Origin: Halobacterium zhouii
Lineage (GTDB): Archaea; Halobacteriota; Halobacteria; Halobacteriales; Halobacteriaceae
NCBI RefSeq assembly: GCF_021249405.1
Contig: NZ_CP089594.1
Location: forward strand, 1 to 64,000
DNA length: 64,000 bases
Direction of reading: 5' to 3'
A model generated the notes under the pieces. The model had not been told where the DNA came from. It did not search any database and was given only the letters and a program-made list of their open reading frames with translations. Positions 1 through 7,639 of this stretch are shown here, piece after piece (the first letter of the stretch is position 1; the number at the start of each line of letters is the position of its first letter). The position numbers and the translations under genes are program-made.

Positions 1-119
1 ACATACTACCCAGTCAGTGAACAGTCAGCGTCGAGACTGAGTCTGGATAGGGGCCGAGGCAGACCCCGATCAACCCCTAAACGACAGGGGAGGGGGGATT
101 TGAGGCGCTGGAGGGTCGA

Positions 120-156
120 CCAGTATTACTAATCAGTGTTACTGGACAATATGTCC
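120..156. promoter_or_regulatory. Repeats upstream of parA (operator or centromere-like)
   Basis: A 10-bp direct repeat CAGTRTTACT occurs at 121-130 and 134-143. It sits inside an inverted repeat CCAGTA (120-125) / TACTGG (140-145). A second inverted repeat, GGACA-ATA-TGTCC, follows at 144-156. The block lies 50-86 bp before the parA start. ParA systems are often autoregulated or have their centromere next to the operon, so this is a candidate site for the partner protein. That role is inference from position. Confidence 0.4.
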
Positions 157-205
157 GAGCAATCTGAGAAACATTTTTGACGCGCCTGTACGAGGAACAC
201 ACAGA

Positions 206-1075
206 ATGATATCGTACACCATCTGGAGCGAGGCGGGTGGCGTCGGCAAGACCACCATGACCGTCTCGCTCGCCGAAGCGCACCGTCGCCACGGCCAGCG
301 CGTCCTCGTCGTCGACATGGACCCACAGGACGGCGGGTCGACACACCACCTCGGCGCAGACGCGGAACGCGGCGACCCGGACGCGGACAACCTCGTCCGA
401 CACCTCATCGGCCGACCGAAGGGCGCCTTCGAGGACCTCATCGTGAACGTCTCTGACGGACTCGATCTGATCCCCAGCCACAACATGCTCGGCTCGCTCG
501 AGCGCAATCTCCTGCGCGCCCAGGAGCTCGAGGAGGACATGGGCGGCGAGTTCGAACCCGAGCGACAACTCCGCCGCGTGCTCGCCGACACCGACATCCA
601 CGACGAGTACGACGTCATCATCGTCGACCCACCCGCAACCGGCGGACAGCACGTCTACAACGCCGTCTACGCCACCTCGAATCTGCTCATCCCGCTCGAG
701 CTCTCCGCGAAGGGGCGTCAGAGCGTCGAAGGACTGCGAGACACCGTCTCGGGGATCGAAGACGCGCTCGGCGACGTGGAAGTCGGCGTGCTCGCGGTCG
801 TACCGAATCGCGTCTCGAACACGCGCACGCAACGCGAGTACGAGGACGAACTCGACGAACAGGACCTCCCGATCGCGCCAGTCGAGATCCGGGAGCGCCG
901 CGCGATGCTCGAGGGCGCGTGGGACAACCAGGTGACGCCCTACGAGTTCGCGACCGAACACCGCAGCCGGCGCCGCGACCGAGAGATCGAGACCTTAGAG
1001 AAGTTCGACGAGCTCGCGCGGTTCGTGAGCGCGCAGTTCGGCGTCGAACTCGACGCGGAGGTGGCGACGGCATGA
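206..1075 (+). CDS. parA: ParA-family partition ATPase
   Basis: This 289-aa P-loop ATPase of the ParA/MinD/Soj class is expected to drive segregation of a replicon. The Walker A region is SEAGGVGKTT (residues 8-17), the A' motif is VDMDPQDGG (36-44), and Walker B is VIIVDPP (137-143). The signature lysine of the usual KGGxGKT motif is alanine here; from memory this variant is common in haloarchaeal plasmid ParA proteins. The next gene overlaps it by 4 nt (ATGA at 1072-1075), the usual ParA-partner layout. Together with Orc1/Cdc6 at 3909 it marks a replication/partition region. The ATG at 206 places the P loop at the N-terminus, as expected. Confidence 0.9.
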   Translation: MISYTIWSEAGGVGKTTMTVSLAEAHRRHGQRVLVVDMDPQDGGSTHHLGADAERGDPDADNLVRHLIGRPKGAFEDLIVNVSDGLDLIPSHNMLGSLERNLLRAQELEEDMGGEFEPERQLRRVLADTDIHDEYDVIIVDPPATGGQHVYNAVYATSNLLIPLELSAKGRQSVEGLRDTVSGIEDALGDVEVGVLAVVPNRVSNTRTQREYEDELDEQDLPIAPVEIRERRAMLEGAWDNQVTPYEFATEHRSRRRDREIETLEKFDELARFVSAQFGVELDAEVATA

Positions 1076-1683
1076 AGTCCGGCGCGTCCGACCCCTTCGG
1101 GGACGAGAGCAACGAGGGGGACGAAGGAGACGAGCAGGTCGACCAGACGGACGTCGCAGAGTCCGTCGACCGCGTGGACGAGACAGAGTCGAAGCAAGCA
1201 GACGCGGGTGAGTCGCCCGTCGACGCGGGTGAGTCGGGGGCTGGTGGTGGCGGCGAGTCGTCTACTAGCAGTGGCGAATCAACCGGCACGAACGATGGCG
1301 AGTCGGCCAGCAACGGTAGCGGGGCGGCCAGCAACAGTAGCAGGTCGGCCAGTAACGCTAGCGGGTCGACCACCGGTAGTGACAGCGGATCGGCGGACGA
1401 CGAAGCCGAACCGCTCGCCGGCAGTGGCGACCAGTCACTCGACCGCTCCCAGATTCCGTACACGCTCCGTCGGGACAACGTGAAGGACGAACGACCGCAC
1501 GTCCACCAGTTGTTCGTCCGGGACGACACCGACGACGCCGCCCGAGAGGCCGAACGCGACCTGGAGGAGGTCCTCGACACGGACGTCTACCGACTCGACG
1601 CGCGCGAGGCCATCTACCGCATCGGGATGCGGCATCCCGACGAGGTCGCCGAACTGCTCGAAGACTGGGGGTACAACTTCTGA
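1072..1683 (+). CDS. Putative ParA partner protein, Ser/Asn/Gly-rich linker plus conserved C-terminal domain
   Basis: This 203-aa acidic protein is translationally coupled to parA. Residues 1 to about 125 are low-complexity (Asp/Glu, then Ser, Gly and Asn) and probably disordered. The last 75 residues, from QIPYTLRRDNVKDERP to the end DWGYNF, look like a folded domain with charged helices. Small genes directly after haloarchaeal parA often encode the partner or centromere-binding protein, so that role is inferred from the coupling. No helix-turn-helix or ribbon-helix-helix is obvious by eye. The ATG at 1072 is chosen because longer reading frames would run through parA. Confidence 0.75.
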   Translation: MKSGASDPFGDESNEGDEGDEQVDQTDVAESVDRVDETESKQADAGESPVDAGESGAGGGGESSTSSGESTGTNDGESASNGSGAASNSSRSASNASGSTTGSDSGSADDEAEPLAGSGDQSLDRSQIPYTLRRDNVKDERPHVHQLFVRDDTDDAAREAERDLEEVLDTDVYRLDAREAIYRIGMRHPDEVAELLEDWGYNF

Positions 1684-1830
1684 CAGGGGCTCCCCGGGAC
1701 CAGAGAAGGCGATAAGAGTACCCGGAAAGTCGCGGACGGAACCGTGTCTGTGGTGTTTTCGCGGATAATTTCGTGACTGCTCGCCGACGAGTAATCGCGG
1801 TATAACAATGCGCTCCCGGTGGCGAACCGC

Positions 1831-1890
1831 CGATATGGCAGGCTGGACCACGGAGTCCGCCAGCGTGGCAGGCCGGACCCCGGAATTGGC
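1831..1890. repeat. 30-bp imperfect tandem duplication
   Basis: Two adjacent 30-bp units (1831-1860 and 1861-1890) share the core TGGCAGGCYGGACCMCGGA. They lie between the 1072-1683 gene and the DUF3006 gene. The flanking sequence at 1802-1810 reads ATAACAATG, close to the ATAACAAAG element found elsewhere in the window. Confidence 0.5.
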
Positions 1891-1950
1891 GGTTGTCAGA
1901 GGCACCGGCCCCGACGGAGGGACGAGCACTGCAGTCGAGAGGTGGGTCGA

Positions 1951-2346
1951 GTGACGCTTCCCGATGGTCCGTACGTCGGCGTCGTCGATCGATTCGAGGA
2001 CGGGCAGGCGGTCCTCAAACTCGAGCGCGACGGCACCGAGGTCGCAGCGGTTTCGATTCGGGAGGAGCGACTCCCGGCGCGCGCAGACCGTCGACACGCT
2101 ATCGTTCGAATCGTGCTCCGAGACGGTGACGTCGCAGCGGTGTGGTACGATTCGCGAGCGACTCGGAATCGCGGAGCGAGCGCGCAGGCGCGCCTCGACG
2201 GTGCCCGAAGCGGAGACAGACGAGAGGCGGCCGAAGAAGGATCAGACGCGGGAGGGACAGCCGAGGGGACAGGCGAGGAGAGGGCAGCCGAAGAAGAGAC
2301 AGGCGAGGAGAGAGTAGACGAGGACGGGACAAACGGGGACGGGTGA
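1951..2346 (+). CDS. DUF3006 domain protein with charged repetitive tail
   Basis: This 131-aa protein starts at GTG 1951, preceded by the purine-rich GAGAGGTGGG about 10 nt upstream. An in-frame ATG at 1819 would add a non-conserved, Arg-rich stretch, so the shorter start is preferred. Residues 1-60 match the DUF3006 pattern (GVVDRFEDGQAVLKLE, then a second beta-rich segment ending VAAVWYD). DUF3006 is a small beta domain of unknown function found in haloarchaea and bacteria. From about residue 75 the protein becomes a Glu/Gly/Thr-rich repetitive tail (GGTAEGTGEERAAEEETGEE), which is unusual for the family and may be an expanded repeat. Confidence 0.75.
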   Translation: MTLPDGPYVGVVDRFEDGQAVLKLERDGTEVAAVSIREERLPARADRRHAIVRIVLRDGDVAAVWYDSRATRNRGASAQARLDGARSGDRREAAEEGSDAGGTAEGTGEERAAEEETGEERVDEDGTNGDG

Positions 2347-2385
2347 GGGCATGGTTATTCAGTTCCCCGACACGAACGAGGGAGT

Positions 2386-3204
2386 GTGACTGCCACACGC
2401 CTCTGGCAACCTGTTGTCGAGTTCGTGAGTTCGCTATCCGCGTGGCCGCAGTTCGTCTCAGGGTGGCAGTTGTTCGTCGTCCAGCAGTCCGGTGGCGGGC
2501 AGTTCGGCGGGTTGCTCTCGAATCCGTGGTTCTACGCTGTGCTCTCAGCAGTCGCGCTGGTTGTGGGCGCTGCTGTCGGTGTGTGGGCCAAGCCAGATCG
2601 GTTCTGGCAGGCCATCCTGCTCGCGGTTGGCGGCGGGTCGCTCATCGTCTCCCTCGCGTTCGAACTGTTCCGCCCCGCGGTCGAGGCCCTCGGGCAATGG
2701 GAGGCGTCTGCGTACTTCACACTCGGTGTGCTGGCGTTTTCCGGGCTCGACATCCTCATCGACCGCGTGGCGAGTGACGAGTCCGAGAAGAACGGATGGG
2801 GGTTGTGGGCGAGCGTGACGACCGACGGTGTTCCGGAGAACGTGGCGATGGGCTCGCTGCTGGTCGGGAACGTCTCCGGTGCGCTCGCGTTCCTGTTCGC
2901 GCTCGTCGTGACGAACGGGTCGCAGTCGATGATGTCCGGGACGAACATGTCCGAGAACCTCAGCAAGTGGGCGACGATGGCGGCGTGGACCACGACAGCA
3001 TTCGTCATCGGATCTGCAGTCATGCTAGGATACTGGTTCCTGCCTGGCCTCGCTAACTACTGGCGGGTGGCTGTGGAGGCGTTCGCCGCAGGCGCCATCC
3101 TCTCCTCGCTCGCCGGCGAGATCTTTCCGGACGCCTACGAGGACGCCGGCCCATCGATCACGCTGGCGACGACTGTCGGATTTCTCGTGACGTTCCTCGT
3201 GTAG
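2386..3204 (+). CDS. ZIP-like metal permease
   Basis: This 272-aa membrane protein has about seven hydrophobic segments. The motif TTDGVPENVAMGS at about residue 145 corresponds to the HNxPEG-type helix of ZIP (zinc/iron permease) transporters, although His is replaced by Thr-Asp. A second motif, AGAILSSLAGEIFPDAYE near residue 228, resembles the later ZIP helix with its conserved Glu. Family: ZIP-type metal ion transporter, substrate unknown. The start is GTG 2386. It follows the DUF3006 gene by 39 nt, and its end borders the candidate origin. Confidence 0.75.
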   Translation: MTATRLWQPVVEFVSSLSAWPQFVSGWQLFVVQQSGGGQFGGLLSNPWFYAVLSAVALVVGAAVGVWAKPDRFWQAILLAVGGGSLIVSLAFELFRPAVEALGQWEASAYFTLGVLAFSGLDILIDRVASDESEKNGWGLWASVTTDGVPENVAMGSLLVGNVSGALAFLFALVVTNGSQSMMSGTNMSENLSKWATMAAWTTTAFVIGSAVMLGYWFLPGLANYWRVAVEAFAAGAILSSLAGEIFPDAYEDAGPSITLATTVGFLVTFLV

Positions 3205-3266
3205 GGAACGGGCCAAAACCGCCTCCGTCTCGCAGAAGCGGACAAACTGCCCGACTGGCCTGGACT

Positions 3267-3826
3267 GAACAGCGGACGGAGTGGTGTGGCGTAGTGGTTG
3301 TAGTAGGGTGTGGTATCGACGCGAAGGATGCGGAAAACCAGGGAAGATGCGGAGAAGCAGGGAAAGAGCCCTCTCCACGCTGTCCGCTGTTCGAACGGTG
3401 GAGCCAGAACGCTCAGGAGGGGAGGTAAATCAGCGGTCCACTGCTGAGTTATTCAGCAACCCCGCACCTATTCACCGTTTCACCGATCTGCTCATCGACC
3501 CATCTACTCACGACCCCGCCTACACCCTGCCCCATCCACACTCCACCTACATTCACACCTACAACCACACCCACACCACCACGTCCGCAGTTCTCGGAAG
3601 TAGGGTCAGGACCGGTCGTAGCGAAAACGAAATCTGAGGGAATACGCCCGAACAAATGATAGAACAAGAACAGATTATGCTAATTTGCTTTATTAGTTGT
3701 TTGGCTTACGGACTGATTGTGACTGCCATACCATAAATCTACCGCTTATTTATACCGCTCTCTGGTCGTTTTTCGACTCCCCCTCCTGTTCTCTTCGATT
3801 ACTGCGGACACGGTGGAGGGGGTGTG
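3267..3826. repeat. Origin-recognition-like repeats, left cluster (4 copies)
   Basis: Four copies of a motif with the core (A/C)TGCGGAC or CAGCGGAC plus a G-rich tail were found: 3267-3289 (+), 3371-3393 (-), 3572-3597 (-) and 3797-3826 (+). A weaker match at about 3851-3877 (+) overlaps the promoter of the orc gene. The last two strong copies are inverted around the AT-rich tract, with G-tails pointing outward. This geometry fits Orc1/Cdc6 binding, by analogy with known haloarchaeal ORBs. Confidence 0.7.
3629..3767. other. AT-rich tract, candidate DNA-unwinding element
   Basis: About 140 bp of clearly lower GC content than its surroundings, including runs such as TTTGCTTTATTAGTTG and CCATAAATC. 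It lies between the two inverted origin-recognition-like repeats. Only the composition and position are seen directly; the unwinding role is inferred. Confidence 0.6.
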
Positions 3827-3908
3827 TCTCTCGGTCTTTATAATGGCGCAGAACGGCGGACACTCCGGACGCGGTGGTTTTATTACCCTACCCGTCGCGT
3901 GTGGTCGC

Positions 3909-5171
3909 ATGGCACTCTTCGAGCGGGACCACGACATTTATCGGGACCGCGACGCCCTGCGAGAGGACTACCAGCCCTCGGAACTCGTCGGACGGGACGA
4001 AGAGATCAGCACGTACAAGGCTGCACTCCAGCCCATCGTCAACGGCGAACAGCCGAACAACATCTTTCTCTACGGGAAGACCGGCGTCGGCAAGACCGCC
4101 GCCACGCGATACCTGCTCGCACACCTCCGCGAGGACGTCGAGGAGTACGACGACATCGACCTCAACATCGTCTTCCTGAACTGCGACGGCCTCTCCTCGT
4201 CGTACCAGGTCGCGACCCACCTCGTCAACGAACTCCGCGACGAACCGAACCAGATCTCCACCACAGGATACCCGCTCGCCGCCGTCTACGATATGCTCTG
4301 GAGCGACCTCGAGGAGACTGGCAGCGCGGTCCTCATCGTTCTCGACGAGATCGACAACATCGAGGACGACAGCATCCTCTACCAGCTCCCGCGAGCCCGC
4401 GCGAACAACAAACTCGACGACGCAAAAGTCGGCATCGTCGGCATCTCGAACGACTTCTCCTTCCGCGACAACCTCTCCCCGAAGGTCAAGTCCTCGCTGT
4501 GCGAACACGAGATTCACTTCCCGGCGTACGACGCCACCGACCTGAAGGCGATCCTCAAGCAGCGCGCGAACGTCGCGTTCCACGACGGCGTTCTCTCGGA
4601 CGGCGTCATCCCGCTGTGTGCCGCGTACGGCGCGAAAGACGCCGGTGACGCCCGCCAGTCCATCGACCTCCTGATGAAGGCAGGAGACGTCGCTCGCGAC
4701 GACGAGGCGGAAGCAGTCACCGAGGACCACGTCGACAGCGGTCGGACCGCCCTGGAACGCGGCCGCATCGAGGAGGGCATCCGCGGCCTCACCGAACACG
4801 GCCACCTCGTGTTGTACGCCCTCCTCACGAACGAACTCGAGGGGAACACGCCGATCCGCTCCCGGGACGTCCGGCCGCGGTACACTCGCTTCGCGGAACT
4901 CGCGGAGCGCGACCCGCTCGTTCCGCGGCGGATGCGCGACCACCTGAGTGAACTCACAATGCTCGGCATCATCTCCGTGACCGAGCGCAACGAGGGCCGG
5001 CGCGGCGGTACGTACCGCGAGTACGAACTCGATATGGGCGTCGAACAGGTGCTCGCTGCGATGTCCGAGACGGTCGAACTCGTGGGTGTTCACGAGTCTG
5101 TCGTCGATTCCGCGCTCGAAGCACAGACAGAGCCCGAACTCGAGGACGATACGCTCACGTCGTACGAGTAG
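3909..5171 (+). CDS. cdc6: Orc1/Cdc6-type replication initiator
   Basis: This 420-aa AAA+ ATPase is of the archaeal Orc1/Cdc6 family, which binds origin repeats and loads MCM helicase. Walker A is GKTGVGKTA (residues 57-65), Walker B is LIVLDEID at about 142, and sensor 1 is VGISND at about 180. A C-terminal winged helix follows (about residues 310-400, ending RGGTYREYELD). The ATG at 3909 is preferred over an upstream in-frame ATG at 3813. It gives the typical MALFERDHDIY N-terminus and sits 32 nt after a TATA-like TTTTATTA (3877-3884), consistent with a leaderless transcript. Origin-like repeats flank the gene on both sides, so it probably initiates at this locus. Confidence 0.95.
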   Translation: MALFERDHDIYRDRDALREDYQPSELVGRDEEISTYKAALQPIVNGEQPNNIFLYGKTGVGKTAATRYLLAHLREDVEEYDDIDLNIVFLNCDGLSSSYQVATHLVNELRDEPNQISTTGYPLAAVYDMLWSDLEETGSAVLIVLDEIDNIEDDSILYQLPRARANNKLDDAKVGIVGISNDFSFRDNLSPKVKSSLCEHEIHFPAYDATDLKAILKQRANVAFHDGVLSDGVIPLCAAYGAKDAGDARQSIDLLMKAGDVARDDEAEAVTEDHVDSGRTALERGRIEEGIRGLTEHGHLVLYALLTNELEGNTPIRSRDVRPRYTRFAELAERDPLVPRRMRDHLSELTMLGIISVTERNEGRRGGTYREYELDMGVEQVLAAMSETVELVGVHESVVDSALEAQTEPELEDDTLTSYE

Positions 5172-5176
5172 TCCAG

Positions 5177-5247
5177 TACGAGCGGCTGCCGTACGCGAAA
5201 TACGAGCGGCTGCCACACGCGAAGTGCCAGAGGCTGCCGTACGCGAG
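5177..5247. repeat. 24-bp tandem repeat, three units
   Basis: Three consecutive units begin at 5177, 5201 and 5225 and share the core GAGGCTGCC or GCGGCTGCC followed by RYACGCGA. They start 5 bp after the stop of the orc1/cdc6 gene. They are unrelated to the origin-recognition repeats further right. Confidence 0.65.
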
Positions 5248-5403
5248 TCATGCACAACTGGTCACGGTCAGGTGGCTGTGGGGGCCCGCAGTGGGGCCAC
5301 GCTTCGTGTCACACTCGGGGCGAACTCCGCGATCGGCTCAGGGGCGATACTCCACGCCTGGGGGAGAATTCACTGGTTGAGAGGTAGTGGACTGCGTCCC
5401 CGA

Positions 5404-5624
5404 GGAACGGCGGACGAGGTGGGGTCGCCAACCGGACGACTTCCAGCCCAGTATGGGGAAACAACGGTCGAGGTGAACAGCGGACGAGGTGGGGTTCGGC
5501 GTGTTCCACAAACTGCATCGTTCTCACGACAGGGGGCGTGAACCACGGGGTTACTGCGGACGGGATGGTGTGTAGTAGCTGGCCGTCTCCCCGGCAGACA
5601 GGTTACTGCGGACGAGATGGGGTC
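5404..5624 (+). repeat. Origin-recognition-like repeats, right cluster (4 copies)
   Basis: Four direct copies on the plus strand: 5404-5426 (GGCGGACGAGGTGGGGTCG), 5475-5496 (CAGCGGACGAGGTGGGGTT), 5549-5575 (TTACTGCGGACGGGATGGTG) and 5601-5624 (TTACTGCGGACGAGATGGGG). They match the left cluster and lie 230-450 bp downstream of the orc1/cdc6 gene. The two flanking clusters together define the candidate origin. Confidence 0.7.
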
Positions 5625-6104
5625 GAAGACAGCCCACCTCAGGGATGCCAAGGTACTCTCAGGATGGCTGAGGTACGACCGATGCGCGACTCGTCCGCTG
5701 AATCGCGCGAACAGATGCTCCTCGACCGACCCACTGTGCACTGACGTGGTGGTAGTCGGCCATTTAGCGGCTCTGTAATTAGATTTACTGGGGTATTATC
5801 CGGTCTCTCACGTCCAGGTCAGGGGCGTCTCGACGACATCGACTGTCAAGTGGTGCGAATCCAGGAAACGAAATCTCCCGGCACACGCTCTGTCCGGGTA
5901 TCCTGGCGGGTTTCATGCTACACGGAGAGCTCCGGTACCGCGCACCGGCCTGTGACACACACTCGAACTACGTCCGAACGCCGCTCTGTCACGATGCCGT
6001 CGGCTACACCCACCCGACTCGCGTTAATACCTCTAGTAAGCGTGTCTGTCGTTACACTAGGATATGAGTTACTTTGAACTGTCTTGTCTAGGCTTGAGTC
6101 GTAA
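5625..6104. other. Intergenic region right of the origin
   Basis: No convincing gene on either strand. An AT-rich patch with promoter-like sequence (GTTAATACC at about 6024, GTTACTTTGAAC at about 6067) precedes the small gene at 6105. Short open frames here have no recognisable domain and poor haloarchaeal composition. Confidence 0.4.
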
Positions 6105-6338
6105 ATGACCACCGTCCCAGCAGAGACACTCGAGACCTTCGGCGTGCAAGAGCGCGCGCAACACGTCCGCAGCGACGCCGCGAGTCGCCGTCTTCAGGTT
6201 ACAGGCTTCGACGGTAGTGCAGTCGTCGCGGCGTGCTCGACGTGGCGTAGCCCCGCTGGGCGAGCGGGGGGATCCGTTCCGAACCAGGAGTCAGCGCAGC
6301 GAGCCACACGCGTCGACGCGAGAGGGGGAGTTCAATGA
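6105..6338 (+). CDS. Small hypothetical protein coupled to a winged-helix gene
   Basis: A 77-aa reading frame whose TGA (6336-6338) overlaps the ATG of the next gene (6335), as in many operons here. The first 50 residues use GC-rich third positions and look protein-like. The rest, from about residue 48, is Arg/Gly/Ser-rich and coincides with low-complexity DNA. No family is recognised. It may be a real leader gene of the regulator or a chance open frame. Confidence 0.35.
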   Translation: MTTVPAETLETFGVQERAQHVRSDAASRRLQVTGFDGSAVVAACSTWRSPAGRAGGSVPNQESAQRATRVDARGGVQ

Positions 6339-6610
6339 GCGAAGACTGGGAGGAGATCGGGTACGTCATCAGCTCCCGATACCGGGTGGCGGTGCTCCGC
6401 CGACTCGGTGAGAGCCCGGCGACCCCCTCGCAGATCGCGAAGGACGCCGATCTCGCCATCACGCACATATCGCGGTCGCTCTCCGAGCTCAGGGAGAAGT
6501 CCGTCGTCGAATTGCTCGTTCCGGAGGAACGAACCAAAGGCCGCGTCTACGGCATCACCGACAAGGGTGAACGCATCTGGCAGGAGATCCAGTCCCAGAA
6601 CCTCGTGTAG
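6335..6610 (+). CDS. Winged helix-turn-helix regulator (ArsR/MarR-like)
   Basis: This 91-aa protein consists almost entirely of a winged helix. The helix RYRVAVLRRLGESPATPSQI is followed by the recognition helix region ITHISRSLSELREK and a wing ending GRVYGITDKGERIW. There is no effector domain. It resembles the many one-domain DNA-binding proteins of haloarchaea. It is translationally coupled to the small frame at 6105. Its target is unknown; proximity to the origin and to the 41-aa gene at 6961 is the only context. Confidence 0.8.
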   Translation: MSEDWEEIGYVISSRYRVAVLRRLGESPATPSQIAKDADLAITHISRSLSELREKSVVELLVPEERTKGRVYGITDKGERIWQEIQSQNLV

Positions 6611-6627
6611 ATCGCACCGTGAGTGTT

Positions 6628-6690
6628 GTTGGTGACAGGTTCCGGTCTGTTAGTGACGGGTACTGATCTGTTGGCGACGGGTGCCAGTCT
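6628..6690. repeat. 21-bp tandem repeat, three units
   Basis: Three consecutive 21-bp units (6628, 6649, 6670) follow the pattern GTTRGYGACRGGTNCYRRTCT. They start 18 bp after the stop of the winged-helix gene. The remaining 6691-6960 holds no convincing gene; it contains a 16-bp direct repeat (CGTCGACCGGCACTCG at about 6838 and 6888). Confidence 0.6.
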
Positions 6691-6960
6691 CTTGCCCGTC
6701 CGTCCCGGTAGTCACGACGTCCGCCTGTCGTACACGGGGTTCAACGGCTGTTGCACGAGTCGAACGTTCACTCAGCACGGCTCACGCGTCGACTCGTCGT
6801 CCCACGAGCGCGCACGACCACTGGCCCCCGGTGGCGTCGTCGACCGGCACTCGAGGGCACTCGCGGACCAGCGTTCGGGAGTACGCGTCGACCGGCACTC
6901 GTCGGCCGCTCACGAGTGCCAGGCGGTGGGTGGCTTCACTACACTCGGCCCAGCAGTGAG

Positions 6961-7086
6961 TCAGTCCGTCTGTGTGTACTCCTGTTCGTCCTCGGGCAGG
7001 AGCATCTCGGGGTTTCGTTTGTACACCGGTGCCTTGGCGAACCGCTGAATGCGGTCCCAGTCACTTTCCGACAGCCTCCTTGTCAT
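6961..7086 (-). CDS. 41-aa haloarchaeal small protein
   Basis: This short gene is easily missed. It runs from ATG (7086-7084) to TGA (6963-6961) on the minus strand and encodes 41 residues. Its segment SDWDRIQRFAKAPVYKRNPE is followed by an acidic tail (MLLPEDEQEYTQTD). The composition is typically haloarchaeal with a high GC third position, and the plus strand has no better reading. Small proteins with a WDRIxxFA...YxRxPExL pattern are, from memory, widespread in Halobacteria; the function is unknown. It could be longer at the 5' end, but no in-frame ATG was seen nearby. Confidence 0.65.
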   Translation of the reverse strand: MTRRLSESDWDRIQRFAKAPVYKRNPEMLLPEDEQEYTQTD

Positions 7087-7286
7087 CTGCCGAGCGTTTC
7101 ATTTGGGCCAACCAAGTTAGTAATGGACGCCCTATCCGTGTAACTATCCACGTTTATCCACTTGTTAAACTCGCTCACACTCCGGAATTCTGGCGTGCGC
7201 GCGTCTGACAAACGTTACAGACCTACTGGTGTAACACACACCTGGTAACCAGTGGTTCACAGGGGCTGTAGTCCGGTACGCGTGAT

Positions 7287-7295
7287 ATAACAAAG
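7287..7295 (+). promoter_or_regulatory. ATAACAAAG promoter-position element
   Basis: ATAACAAAG lies 42 nt before the ATG at 7329. It is one of about ten copies or near-copies in intergenic regions between 7.2 and 28.1 kb. Confidence 0.5.
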
Positions 7296-7328
7296 GGTGT
7301 CCCGGGTATGGTCTTGCGCGGGAACACG

Positions 7329-7526
7329 ATGACACCACTCCAAAATTCAGCGGTGACGGCCGACAGTCCTGAGTCTGCTCGCTGCGAGAACTGTGACGCA
7401 CACGTCTCACGGCCGTTCGTACGCGTGTTCGGCGACAACGAGGGGACGCTGCATCGCTGTCTGGAGTGCACGACGTTCCGCGAACTACAGGACGGAGCCG
7501 GCTCGCACTCGCATTCTCACACCTGA
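7329..7526 (+). CDS. Small zinc-finger protein (DUF7563-like)
   Basis: This 65-aa protein has the zinc-knuckle pairs CENC (residues 19-22) and CLEC (residues 44-47) around the segment HVSRPFVRVFGDNE. This matches haloarchaeal one-finger proteins annotated as DUF7563, a family recalled from memory. The C-terminus is a His/Ser run (GSHSHSHT) that could bind metal. An alternative ATG at 7308 would add seven residues. The 7329 start is preferred because it leaves normal promoter spacing after ATAACAAAG. Confidence 0.75.
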   Translation: MTPLQNSAVTADSPESARCENCDAHVSRPFVRVFGDNEGTLHRCLECTTFRELQDGAGSHSHSHT

Positions 7527-7596
7527 TAGCACGCGGAACGACCTGCCTGCGGCCAGAACCGAAGCCATCGGCGTGGGGGCTTTTCGTACAGAACGC

Positions 7597-7605
7597 ATAA
7601 CAAAG
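7597..7605 (+). promoter_or_regulatory. ATAACAAAG promoter-position element
   Basis: ATAACAAAG lies 43 nt before the ATG at 7640, the same spacing as the copy before 7329. Confidence 0.5.
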
Positions 7606-7639
7606 GCTCGTACGACGCTCAGCCTGCATAGTTGACTCC

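Larger units (their letters stand above)
3205..3908. other. Candidate replication origin, region upstream of orc1/cdc6
   Basis: This 704-bp stretch has no convincing gene. It holds an AT-rich tract (about 3629-3767), candidate DNA-unwinding element, flanked by inverted origin-recognition-like repeats. The repeat at 3572-3597 is on the minus strand (ACTGCGGACGTGGTGGTGTG) and the one at 3797-3826 is on the plus strand (ACTGCGGACACGGTGGAGGG). A second facing pair lies at 3267-3289 (+) and 3371-3393 (-). A CA-rich low-complexity run occupies 3510-3580. Inverted ORBs ending in a G-string around an AT-rich tract next to orc1/cdc6 is the standard haloarchaeal origin layout. Confidence 0.75.

Noticed and set aside
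1819..1950. Longer N-terminus for the DUF3006 protein from ATG 1819
   Set aside because: The extension is Arg-rich and overlaps the 30-bp duplication; GTG 1951 has a ribosome-binding-like sequence and matches the domain start.
3813..3908. Longer N-terminus of the Orc1/Cdc6 protein
   Set aside because: It would run through the ORB-like repeat and the TATA-like box; ATG 3909 gives the family N-terminus.
5086..5744. Plus-strand frames across the right ORB cluster
   Set aside because: They are interrupted by the origin-like repeats, are Arg/Gly-rich and show no conserved segment.
6623..7208. Several plus-strand frames after the winged-helix gene
   Set aside because: They cover the 21-bp tandem repeat and the minus-strand 41-aa gene, and have no domain or haloarchaeal acidity.
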